From positions 48,040,989 through 48,104,988 of the forward strand of contig NC_063044.1 of the NCBI RefSeq assembly GCF_018812025.1: 64,000 nt of DNA. The letters are read 5' to 3'. The notes under the pieces are model-generated. The model ran no database searches, had not been told where the DNA came from, and worked only from the letters and a program-made list of their open reading frames with translations. How positions within the stretch are numbered: position 1 is the first letter of the stretch; every line of letters starts with the position of its first letter. A program made the translations under genes and the position numbers. Below, in pieces: positions 27,026-36,887 of this stretch. Source of the DNA: Megalobrama amblycephala (taxonomy: Eukaryota > Chordata > Actinopteri > Cypriniformes > Xenocyprididae).

Positions 27026-27774
27026 AGGTGCCGTAGAACGTCTTTTTAAAAGATGTAATATAAGTCTAAGGTGTCCCCTGAATGTGTCTGTGAAGTTTCA
27101 GCTCAAAATACCCCATAGATTTTTTTTTATTCATTTTTTTTAACTGCCTATTTTGGGGCATAATTAAATATGCGCCGATTCAGGCTGCTTCCCCTTTAAA
27201 TTCTCATTTAAATTCTCGATTTATAAAGAATGAAGTTGTGTTTATGAATTATACAGACTGCAAGTGTTTAAAAAATGAAAATAACAACAGTCTTGTCTCC
27301 GTGAATACAGTAAGAAATGATGGTAACTTTAACCACATTTAACAGTACATTAGCAACATGCTAACGAAACATTTAGAAAGACAATTTACAAATATCACTA
27401 AAAATATCATGATATCATGGATCATGTCAGTTATTATTGCTCCATCTGCCATTTTTCGCTGTTGTTCTTGCTGGCTTACCTAGTCTGATGATTCAGCTGT
27501 GCACATCCAGACGTCCTGCCCTTGTGTAATGCCTTGAACATGGGCTGGCATATGCAAATATTGGGGGCGTACATATTAATGATCCTGACTGTTACGTAAC
27601 AGTCGGTGTTATGTTGAGATTCGCCTGTTCTTCAGAGGTCTTTTAAACAAATGAGATTTACATAAGGAGGAGGAAACAATGGTGTTTGAGACTCACTGTA
27701 TGTAATTTCCATGAACTGAACTCTTGATATTCAACCATGCCAAGGTAAATTCAATTTTTAATTCTAGGGCACCT
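27026..27774 (+). mobile_element. TTAA-flanked element, AGGTGCC family, copy 1
   Basis: Flanked by TTAA at 27022-27025 and 27775-27778; ends AGGTGCC and GGGCACCT are inverted. Shares AAGTCTAAGGTGTCCCCTGA and CAGTCGGTGTTATGTTGAGA with the copies at 60103 and 61329. Its near end is about 195 bp upstream of the myosin light chain TATA box, in the promoter region. Confidence 0.8.
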
Positions 27775-27919
27775 TTAACTAGAACAGGTTTGGCACTCTA
27801 TGTTTCAATAAAGAACCTTTAACATCCATAGAATCTTTCCATTGCACGAAAGGTTCTTTATAGTGGAAAACGGTTCTTCAGATGTTTACTTATGATTACT
27901 TCAATGTTGTTTACCCAAA

Positions 27920-28105
27920 AAGTTGGCATGAAACAGAAGCTGCAATAGTATTTTCTTCCTTATTGTGACATATATCCAAATGAAACTGCTTCTTGAACAA
28001 GAAAAAATGTAGGGCGGGACCTGATTTTGTTCATTGGGAATTGATTGGATGGTTGGATCATTGTGGTTTGCTATTGCTGTGATGTCACGTGAGTGACAGG
28101 TTAAA
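27920..28105 (+). repeat. Dispersed repeat, GTAGGGC(A/G)GGAC family, copy 4
   Basis: Plus-strand copy from GGCATGAAACAGAAGCTGCA through ATGTAGGGCGGGACCTGATT to GTGAGTGACAGGTTA. Confidence 0.55.
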
Positions 28106-30822
28106 TAAGTAAAGTGTGCAATTGGCAAAAACAGGCTTTTTTTTAAAACAAAAAACAAAAAACAAAAAAACAAAGTCTTCTCCAACATTCCCCCTGTCTA
28201 CCACAGGTCAGTCAAACAGATTGTCCTGTCCTAAATTCATGCCATGTTGCTGGTCTGAATGCTCAAATAAACACACCAATGTTTCAAAAGCCACAATTTT
28301 AAACTTTTCAGAGGAATCAACTTAAAAATGCCTTACTCAGTTGTCTCTGCATATTAATCTGCGATGGGAGAATTTAAAACATTACACACTTTACTTTGTT
28401 AATAACTACAATGATCAAGGAAACAACTGAAATAATTTGTATCCATTTTCTTGTTTATATATTTGTTGTGTTTCATTGGAGAGTCATCTGTCTTTATGAG
28501 TATGAGTTTCAAGAGATCAATTAAGGATAAACACCATGTCTTGTTTTGCAACTGTTAGCCATTCTTGCTTTTTTTAACCCCTGAAGTCTGTCATTCAGGC
28601 GCCTGGAGCAGACACCAGTAACAACAGTTTAAAAGAGGAGAAACATCCACTCTGAACCTCCTGCCCCAGATGGAAGGAATAAACTTTGAACAATAGGCTA
28701 AAAGAGAGTGTGTAAATATGTTGGGGGAAAGTTACTTTTAAAAGTAATACATTACTCCCTAAAAAAGGTAACTAATTGTGTTACTTATTACATTACATTA
28801 CATTAATTTTGTGTTATTATTATTTATTTGCCCTATTAAAAAAAAGACAAAATGGGGTGGGGGGGAGACACAAAAGAATCACTATAAAAGTGGTGGAATA
28901 TCACATGTGCACTATATTCCAAGTCTTTTGAAGGTATATGATAGCTTTGAGTGAAGAACAGACTGAAATTTAAGGCATTATCCACTGATACTCAAATCTC
29001 ATTCACCTCTGGTCACAGAAGAAAAAAAAGTCATATGTGTTGGTGAGTAAATGATGACACAATATTTATTTCAGAAGAAGTAATCATTTAATAAAACATT
29101 TAATAAAACTTTAAGATATCAATATCTATTTTTGAAAATGTAAGTTTGCAGAAATCAGTGCATGCCCATAACTCCACAGAAAACTCAAGATAAACATCCA
29201 GACAGAAGAAAACTAAGTGCAATGTACAAAAGTAAACTAAAATTAAATCCAGTAACCACTTTCTGACCTGCAACTCATAAACTGTCTGTCTGAACCTCAC
29301 CTCCCAGATCTATGATGAATTCCCCTTCCACACTCCGTCTGTCATTTCAGCTCTAGTGTAAATACCAAAAGCCTTTAGTGAATCACATAAGACAGCAGGA
29401 GTGGTGTATAGACTCCTATAACTCATCCGGTATCTGTTTGCATCTATGGATCTACACCATGGCTGTGACACAGGACCCCCTTCTGTTGCTGTGATTTCAT
29501 CCCCTCATGGTCTCCTTCTGTGGGATGCCCATCTCCAGACAGAGAGATGCAGGGCTGTTGGGAGTGTCTGCTTTCATGCTGTTAAGCCTACATGAACTCT
29601 CACTGACAGGGTAGGAGGAGAGGAGTGTTTCCAGGATGTAAGAATAAGCATAGTTTTCAATGTCTGTTACTTCACTGTCTCAAGAAGTTTATAGCTGTAA
29701 CTTCAGTTGCCTGATGCATTGATGAATCATATATAATTGCAGCAACTTTATAAACTATTGTTGTCTAATAGAACAATGCTGAATCCAGTGTGTGTACATT
29801 TTGTGATGAGTGATTCAACTTGCAGCAGCAACAGTTTCCTTGAATATTCAAGTTATAAGTAAAAGTAGGCTACTTCACCAACATAAGCAGAGTAGAAAAA
29901 ACACTAAGAAAATGATCAATAATTCTATAAAATCTTCTATGACACATCTGGACTTCTAAATCAAATCTCATCATTGTCAGATGTATACAGAGTATGATTC
30001 TCTTACTGTATATCTAAGAGTACAGAGTCAAGTATTTCAGATTTGTAAAATAATATCACACAAGCAAAAGTTTACAATTTGCTTTTATGCAACAGTTCAA
30101 TAAATAATAAGTTAATCGATTTTTGGAGTCATCTGGTGAACTTTTGAGAGTGCCAGGGTTTACAGATCAAACTTCCACATTTTTTGTATTCCCGCCCCAC
30201 GGACAGTCGGATCGGCAGAGGGGCGTCATCAAAAATCAAAAGCACATTATGGATGATGACGTTTTTGGCAACAGGAAACACCATAGCCCTTTTCTCTAGT
30301 CATGTAACACAGATTTAATTTTTCCCCCCATATTTCTACTGCATAGACAGCCAAGTTCTATTGAAAGTCCATCTTGCCAGCAGTGAATCTTCCCTTTAAT
30401 AATGAGCATAATTATATTTACAATGTAGACACAACATTGCCAACAAAAACACTTCCAAGTGAAGCCAAAGCAGAGTTGTCTCTGAGCAACACAAAATGAA
30501 CGAATACCTGAATAAATCAGTGTGGTTGAACAGTGACTTGTTTCGTTTCTAAATAAATCAGTGTGGTTTCATTAATAAGTGAAGTAAGACAGCATTGTGG
30601 ATGATGTCAGACATGAAATGCTGTGTATTGCATTTATCGTGGCTCCTACCGTGCTCTTCAGGTGGCATGAATTCTCTTCCATAGACAACAGAGTACAGAG
30701 AATAAGAAAGCAATCTAGGAGTATATTTTATTGCCAATTTTTTATTTATTTTTTATTTTATTGTCTCAATAAAGTTTAATTTTTGGCCCTTCATTGTAAA
30801 AAGTCCGGGCACCTCTGGCATA
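28106..30822. other. Long non-coding stretch
   Basis: Between the upstream region of the myosin light chain gene and the CACTGTAAAA elements. Some poly-A/CAAAA runs at 28140-28175. A weak exon-like piece on the minus strand near 29290-29345 was not supported. Confidence 0.4.
28900..29070 (+). repeat. Second copy of the TGTACTATATTCCA-type repeat
   Basis: Shares GCACTATATTCCAAGTCTT and GATAGCTTTG(A/T)GTGA-type blocks with 7530-7620. Confidence 0.45.
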
Positions 30823-31650
30823 CACTGTAAAAAAAATCCCGTTGTTTCTACGGAAAAATACCGGCAGCTGTGGTTACCAGAACAATACTGTAAAAATGAC
30901 ATCAAACCGTAAACATACTTACGGAGTTACATGTGAATTTTACATTTTAAATATGTATATTTAACATTGGATTTCAGTACACTGTAAAAAAAATCCCAGT
31001 AAAATTTACGGTAAAATAACATATTTCATTAACTGATATAATGTTAATTTACCAACCTAATGAAATACTAATATCTGTTTTGTATCTTTTAATACACTGA
31101 CAGTCACCAAACACAGTGGTGATAAGAGTCACATGATGAATCAAAGTTCATCACAAGCAGCTTTTCCACAAGCTGAGGAGGACAACACTAACATATAGAA
31201 GGAGCACACAGTGTCATTCACACACACACTAAACACCATCATGGTAACATGCATGAAATTTTAAAAATGCAATAAACATTAATTTAACACCATTAGATGT
31301 AACATAAAACCCTAATGTACATAACTGATTAGAAAAAAATGAGAAAAACTAAGAAGAAACAGAGTTATTTCAACAAAAATATATCAAATGTGAAGTGTCA
31401 CGCAGGGAATTGTGGGAATGTCAATTTACGGTTTTTCACTGTAAATTTTACAATGAATTGTTATTTTTCACTTTCAAAAACTGTGAATTTAACGGTATTT
31501 TACCGTAAAATTACATTAAATGTACCGTTAGATCTATTACAGTTATTCACCGTATATAGTACGGAAACTTTCTGTAAACCAATTAACAGTTTTTCACCGC
31601 AGCATTTTTACAGTCTTTTACTGTTAAAATCACGGTAATTTTTTACAGTG
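30823..31650. mobile_element. CACTGTAAAAAAA elements, one partial and one complete
   Basis: TACACTGTAAAAAAAATCCC occurs at 30821 and again at 30978; the only right end (TTTTTTACAGTG, then TA) is at 31639-31652. Thus a complete element 30980-31650 flanked by TA, next to or inside a second truncated one starting 30823. Interior rich in TTTACGGT/ACCGTAAA. Confidence 0.7.
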
Positions 31651-31651
31651 T

Positions 31652-32089
31652 AGAGAATAAGAAGCAGGATGAGGCTCAGGGCCGTGAGAACGTTGCCAGG
31701 GGGATGGACGAACTCGCTGCCGGCCGCCTGGGTTTTGGAGGGGTGGCTGCTGCCCATAAGGGAGCGGAGGAGTCACCACCGTTTGAAGCTTGAGCCTTCT
31801 GCCATCCGCCATGATGGGGAGGAGCAGGGAACGGGGACTCCTGCCTGCTGCCCGAACACAGAGGAGTCATCGCCATCCATCAGGCATCACGGAGGAGTTA
31901 ACCCAGCTGGTGGAGGACCAGATGGCAGTGCCTTTTAGGAACCGGTCCGTGAGGGACTGCCTCTTTTACTTTTGTTTTGTGTTTGTTTATTAATTAAAGT
32001 ATTGTTGAACGTTCACCGGTTCCCATCTCCTTCTTCCCTGATATACGAACTGTGTTACACAGATGTTAAAAGGGGTTCAGGGAGTGACA
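31652..32089 (+). other. GC-rich stretch, possible retroelement 3' end
   Basis: GC-rich with short open frames, then AGGAACCGGTCCGTGAGGGA, an ATTAAAG signal and GTTCACCGGTTCCCATCTCC, closing with TGTTACAC. Looks like the tail of an LTR element or a processed copy, but no diagnostic domain is visible. It abuts the inverted minisatellite. Confidence 0.25.
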
Positions 32090-32978
32090 GTCTCAGAGAC
32101 AGTGGATGTCTGAGAAGCAACAGCTGCATCAAATCCAGTGGTAATTGAGAGGTAGTGGCAGTCTGAGAGACAGTGACAGTCTCTAATGCAGTGACAATCT
32201 CTGATGTGGTGTCAGTCTCTGATGCAGTGACAGTCTCCAATGCAGTGACAATCTCTGATGTGGTGTCAGTCTCTGATGCAGTTACAGTCTCCAATGCAGT
32301 GACAATCTCTGATGCAGTGACAGTCTCCAATGCAGTGACAATCTCTGATGCGGTGACAGTCTCGGATGCTGTGTCATTCTCAGAGGCAATGGAAGTTAAA
32401 AGGCATTTTGAAAGGTGGTGTTGTCTCCAAGGCAGTGTGAGTCTGAGAGACAGTCTCAGTCTAAGAGAGAGTGTCAGTCTCTGAGACGGTGTCAGTCTGA
32501 GAAGCATCGTCAGTCTCAGAGGCAGTGTCAGACTCTGAGACAATCTCAGTCTGAAAGACAATGTCAGTCTGAGAGGCAGTGCGAGTCTCTGAGGCAGGGT
32601 GAGTCTCTGTGGCAGTGTGAGTTCCAGAGCCAGAGTCAGTTTCAGAGGCAATGCCAATTTAGAGGCAGTGCCAATTTCAGAGGCAGTGTTGATCTCAGAT
32701 GTTGTGTCCGTCTCAGAGGCAGTTTCAGTGTCGATCTCAGATGCAGTAGCAGTCTGAGACATCATGTCAATCACAGAGGCAGTGACAGTCTCAAAGGCTG
32801 TGTCAATTTCAGAGGCAATGTTGGTCTCAGAGGCAGTAGCAGTCTGAGACGCCGTGTCAATCACAGAGGCAGTTTCAGAGGCAGCCTTAGAGGCAGTAGC
32901 AGTCTGGGACGCCATGTCAATCACAGAGGCAGTGGCAGTTTCAGAGGCAGTGTCAATTTCAGAGGCAATGTTGGTCTC
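32090..32978 (-). repeat. 18-bp coding-like minisatellite, inverted relative to the 33.0-kb exon
   Basis: Degenerate tandem units of the type TCTGAGACTGACACTGCC on the minus strand, about 45-50 units, reading SETDTA when in frame. It is the complement of the repeat in the exon at 33037-33279, so the two blocks form a large interrupted inverted repeat. The units drift in frame, and no acceptor or start is seen on this strand. Confidence 0.75.
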
Positions 32979-33009
32979 AGGTGCAGCCCCTTTGGGGCTT
33001 GGCCCCTAA
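32979..33009 (-). repeat. Inverted stub of the AGGGGCCAAGCCCC element
   Basis: The minus strand reads TAGGGGCCAAGCCCCAAAGG then GGCTGCAC, matching the first ~28 bp of the repeat units at 33351 in opposite orientation. It joins the inverted minisatellite to the splice acceptor of the 33.0-kb exon. Confidence 0.7.
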
Positions 33010-33036
33010 TAAATGTTTCTGTTTTTTTCTTGCCAG

Positions 33037-33279
33037 TGTTTGAGGCTTGCACCACCTCTGAGACTCGCACTGCCTCTCTAACTGACACGGCATCTGAGAC
33101 TGACACAGTGTCTCACACTGACACGGCGTCTCAGACCGACACAGCCTCTGAGACCAACACAGCTTCTGAGACTCGCACTGCCTCTCTGACTGAAACGGCG
33201 TCTCAGACTGACACAGCCTCTGAGATTGACACAGTGTCTCAAACTGCTAGTCAAACCAAACAAGAAACAAAACATCGAG
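33037..33279 (+). CDS. Splice-flanked exon with a hexapeptide repeat (SETDTA), unidentified
   Basis: Preceded by a strong acceptor (GTTTTTTTCTTGCCAG) and followed by GAG/GTAAGTGC. 243 nt, phase 1 at both ends, fully open. After FEACTTSETRTASLTDTA come imperfect six-residue units of the type SETDTA/SQTDTA (18-bp DNA unit), ending QTKQETKHRG. The last ~20 nt and about 60 nt of the following intron resemble the start exon of the gene at 36.7 kb in inverted orientation, so both belong to one duplicated locus. An intron interruption follows: a transposon begins at 33351. Product unknown; could be a pseudo-exon. Confidence 0.4.
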
Positions 33280-33350
33280 GTAAGTGCATCATCTATCATC
33301 ATGTTATTCTATCATCTGTTCATCTGAGCATATATTCAAGTAAATTATTA

Positions 33351-33530
33351 TTAGGGGCCAAGCCCCAAAGGGGCTGTAGCCCCTATTGTAATTGTACGTT
33401 TTCCCTTTTATTAGGGGCCAAGCCCCAAAGGGGCTGTAGCCCCTATTGTAATTGTACGTTTTCCCTTTTATTAGGGGCCAAGCCCCAAAGGGGCTGTAGC
33501 CCCTATTGTAATTGTACGTTTTCCCTTTTA
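33351..33530 (+). repeat. Three perfect tandem copies of a 60-bp unit
   Basis: Units start at 33351, 33411 and 33471 with TTAGGGGCCAAGCCCCAAAG and are identical over 60 bp. Each contains an inverted repeat (AGGGGCC...GGCTGTAGCCCCT) able to form a stem. They form the left end of the element that runs to about 35690. Confidence 0.95.
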
Positions 33531-34949
33531 TTATTATTATTCTTCCTCCCGAATGGGAGTCTATGGCAGCCCTATCAACGGAACATGAGAAAATGATGAA
33601 ATTTGGCACACTTGTAGTGATGGTCATGTCTAGAAATCTGACCAATTTTGGAGTCTCTAGGACCAACTCTATAGCGCCACCACCAGTTCAAAAATTCAAC
33701 ATTCTAAAGTTTATAACTTTTGAACCATTTGCTCTAGAAAAATACAATTTAGTACATCTGATTCGTCTCTTCATGCTGATTCTATTCAAATTCTTACATT
33801 AAGTCTCCGCCCATTACAGTAGCGGCCATTTTGAAAAGTACAGTATTCCGTTTTTTCGCTACTCCTCCTTCAAAATTTGTCCAATTTTGTCCAAACTTTG
33901 ATCAGGTGATCTTTGGTCTGAGCCGCACAGAAATGACTGAACAGATTTTTTTTATTCATCTTTGTTCAAAAGTTATGATGTCACAAAGTTAACGAGGTTG
34001 ACCCAAAATTGCTATAGAGGCTGTATCTCGGCCAAACTTTGAGCAATCAAAACTAAAATTGGTACACTTGATCAAGACCATGATCTGAGGTTCCATGCCA
34101 AATTTGGGAACAGCGCCACCTACAGGTCATGAGATCTGAAAAATGGCTATTTTGGCCAATAACTTTTGAACACTTTATTAGAAAATCAAGATCTTGGTGT
34201 CTATGGATTCCCTGTGCCATGCCGAATCCGAGGATATCGAATTCGTCAACATCGGATGAACCACGTGTCCGCCATTTTGAATTTTGTCATAAATTGCAAT
34301 AACTTTTAAACAATTTGACATATCTTCACACAAATTGGTATGTATGACCTTTAGAAGGTCCTGAAGGTACCTGAGAAGTTTCAACACAGCGCCACCTACT
34401 GTTCCACAGATGTAATGATTATTGCAAAACCACTTATAACTTTTGAAAACACTTTCCAAAATGTGTATGCTTTATGTCATTTTATTCCCTGGCTTATGCC
34501 GATTCCGACGATGTGTCATTTGTCATTTTCCTTAAATGTACCTGTCCGCCATATTGAAATAAATGGAAAACAGTTTTTTCGCTACTCCTCCTACAATTTT
34601 TGTCCAATTTTGTCCAAAATCAGCTCAGGTGATCTTTGGACCGAGCCGCACAGAAATGACTGAATGGATTTTTGATATTCGCTACCATTCCCAAGATATT
34701 CATCTCTGAATGTGACCTTGCTTGTGTTTGTTGTCTTATGCTAGTTAGCTTAGCATGCTAATTGCTTAGCATGCTAACCAGTTGTCATTCTCTTTAATGT
34801 GGCTCTTCAGTTATCAAGTTAACCATGAGCTTCATTAGCATTAAGTTAGCTTAGCATGCTAATATGGTTAGCATGCTAAGTAATGCTTTTTTTGTGAATT
34901 CTTTGTTAGACTAAAAGGTTTCTTCCACAGTCTGTTGAATGTGCATCCT

Positions 34950-35025
34950 CAAGTAGCTCAATGTGTAAAGCCAGTTATCTGAAGAGCCCTGTATCCGAAG
35001 TTAGTGGGTTCGAATCCCAGGTGGA
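34950..35025 (+). repeat. tRNA-like sequence 1
   Basis: TAGCTCAATGTG resembles a pol III A box; GTGGGTTCGAATCCCAG (35004-35020) is a near-perfect T-arm/B box. The acceptor and anticodon stems are poor, so it is a tRNA-derived fragment rather than a functional tRNA. Confidence 0.55.
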
Positions 35026-35335
35026 GCGGTTTTATAAAATAGTGTGTTTTGATTCCTTTACTGCCTCTTGGATTAGAAATAAATGCTTTTTGTTTCATGC
35101 TGTGTTCATTTTCATCTAAGCTTATGTACATTCTGAGTTCATTCTTGCCCGTAATTCTGAACCAGCTGTTTCATGTTTGTTCATTTTCTGCTGTTTTTCC
35201 TCTTCCTGCTCTGTATTGCACTACAGCATGATGAGCTGCAGAATGATCTAAAGTGCAGCTTTATAAGAATTCTTTATTTTGAGTTCATTTTCACATGAAC
35301 TAATAAACTTCGGCAGGTGTGGAAACATTCACTTG

Positions 35336-35405
35336 CACAGTGGTGCAATGAGATGAGAAATGGACCTTGGACCCGGAGGTCGTGGATTCGAATCTCGTGT
35401 GGGGT
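35336..35405 (+). repeat. tRNA-like sequence 2
   Basis: TGGTGCAATGAG (A-box-like) followed 40 nt later by GTGGATTCGAATCTCGTG (B-box-like), then a GGGG stretch. Same element, about 390 bp after tRNA-like sequence 1. Degenerate stems; probably a SINE-type head. Confidence 0.45.
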
Positions 35406-35830
35406 TCCTTTATACAATTGTGTGTTAATGAGTCATTTTGATACCTTTTTTATCCAAATAAGGATTGTGCTAATCTTTATTCCTCTTCAATGAGATACAA
35501 GTATTTTAGTTCATTCCGTGTTCGTTCTCTGAACTTCTATTGATTTTCATTTCATTTCCACCTGTCCTTCTGAACCAGATGTTTTGCATGTACATTCAAT
35601 TTCTGCTGTTTTTGCTCTTCCTGCTCCGTATTGCGCTACTGCCCCTACTGGGGCTTGGCCCCGAATTGCTGCTTGCAGCTATATTTGTAAAAGGTATTGT
35701 AAAGTATTGTGGTTACTAGGATTAAAGGAGGTTCATATTTAGATGATTGCTCTGTTGGGAAAAATAGTAATTCAGTTTATCTATAAATGTCAAGCTTGCC
35801 TTTCATCATTAAATCATAAACCAGAAATTA

Positions 35831-36497
35831 GTGTTGGGTTCAAGTCCTCCTTAGTCGAGTCTGAGTCTTTAACCAATCGAGTTTGAGTCAAGCCTGAGTC
35901 AAAGACGGCCAAGTAAATACTACTGTATTTCATAAAATCGATATCTTAGACTTGTTTTAACCTTAAAAACTTGGAAAAGCAATGTCAATTTAAATGTAAC
36001 AAAAGTTACTGCATCTTGTTATTTTAATTTTTGATTTCACATCATCTCATAGTATCCTGCTGAACAATCTTAAAGTCATCATGTGATGGAAGTTATGGCT
36101 GACTTGACCTCTGTATTGCGGCGGCAAAAGCAGCTTTTTTTGTTGTTGTAATTTTTGACCCATGTGAACTACTGCTTCCAAGAGGTTAGAAACAGTATTT
36201 CTCTTTTGGCCTCATTCTTAAAAGTTGACATTCTGTGTTTAAAAAATTACTTTCATTTTCACACAAAAAACGAATACTAGCCTAACATACTAGCATAAGT
36301 AAAAAGTTCTCAAGCTTACTTACTTAGTCTAATTACTAATTACAAGTAATAGGACACCAACAGCGCCAGACTCGGCTGCACTTTTTTCAAGTCCCAAAGG
36401 CTTGAGTCAGAGTAAAAATGCATCCGTGACCGTGACAAGTGCAAGTCTGTTAAAAGCTGGATTCAAGTCTGCACTCGAGTCAGAGTACCCCAACTCA
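35831..36497. mobile_element. Probable inverted-repeat element rich in GACTCGAGTC
   Basis: Begins TGTTGGGTTCAAGTC with GTCGAGTCTGAGTC nearby and ends with GCACTCGAGTCAGAGTACCC, CAACTCAAG: imperfect inverted ends. Fills the space just below the second exon of the unidentified gene. Confidence 0.4.
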
Positions 36498-36524
36498 AGC
36501 AGAAATTGACGTATTTCACGATAC

Positions 36525-36587
36525 CTTTCAAAGCTGGGCTTGTCCTGAACAGAGCATCTTCCTCCTTATCAAGAATGACTTCAAGGC
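36525..36587 (-). CDS. Second exon of the unidentified gene at 36.5-36.9 kb
   Basis: 63 nt between TTTGCTGCTCTAG and GTATCGTG, phase 1 at both ends, in frame with the start exon; encodes GLEVILDKEEDALFRTSPAL plus K. Codon use looks real (no stops, acidic and hydrophobic alternation). The intron between the two exons is 143 bp. Further exons would lie below 36.5 kb, where I see only repeats, so the gene may be interrupted. Confidence 0.45.
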
Positions 36588-36730
36588 CTAGAGCAGCAAA
36601 TTAAAAAATACAAAATATTTAAACTGTGCACTCATCAAAACACATTTAATGGAGATAATTTACTGCCTAAATAATAATTTATTTGAATATATGGTCAGAT
36701 GGACAGATGATACAATAACAATGCACTTAC

Positions 36731-36887
36731 CTCTATGTTTTGTTGAATGCCACTCCAGCTGACCCTTCATTTTCTTCTCGATCACAATGTCTTGTTTGGT
36801 GCTCTCCAACTGCTTTGTATTAGGTGGATGTTTGTTCACCTTGGGAAAGCAGTGTCGATACAACACCAAACAATTGCGAAGCAGCAT
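36731..36887 (-). CDS. Start exon of an unidentified gene with a mitochondrial-type N-terminus
   Basis: ATG at 36885-36887 opens a 157-nt exon (52 codons, phase 1) ending AAACATAGAG/GTAAGTGC at 36731/36730. The first 23 residues (MLLRNCLVLYRHCFPKVNKH and on) are basic and hydrophobic without acids, as in a mitochondrial presequence; the rest is Lys/Glu-rich and ends EWHSTKHR. The next exon in frame is at 36525-36587. The 3' end of this exon and its intron start match, inverted, the end of the exon at 33037-33279. I do not recognise the protein. Confidence 0.5.

Larger units (their letters stand above)
33351..35690 (+). mobile_element. 2.3-kb AGGGGCCAAGCCCC repeat element with tRNA-like parts
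   Basis: Begins with the 60-bp triplication and ends GGGGCTTGGCCCCGAATTGC then TGCTTGCAGCTATATTT; the two ends share an inverted GGGGCCAAGCCCC block. The interior has no long frame, but carries repeated phrases such as AGCGCCACC and TAACTTTTGAAC, and blocks with GCTAGCATGCTAA-type inverted repeats at 34740-34890. Two tRNA-like stretches lie at 34950 and 35336. The family occurs widely in fish genomes as far as I recall; superfamily not assigned. It interrupts the intron of the repeat-bearing exon at 33.0 kb. Confidence 0.65.

Noticed and set aside
29290..29345. Exon-like stretch on the minus strand ending CTGGGAG/GTGAGG
   Set aside because: The only open frame begins right after a stop, and the acceptor has no pyrimidine tract.
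32415..33596. 393-codon open frame on the plus strand and 289-codon frame on the minus strand (32055-32924)
   Set aside because: Both arise because the 18-bp repeat lacks stops in several frames; before 33037 the plus frame is just the complement of the repeat (RQCQSERQCQ-type). Only the splice-flanked part is kept as a candidate exon.
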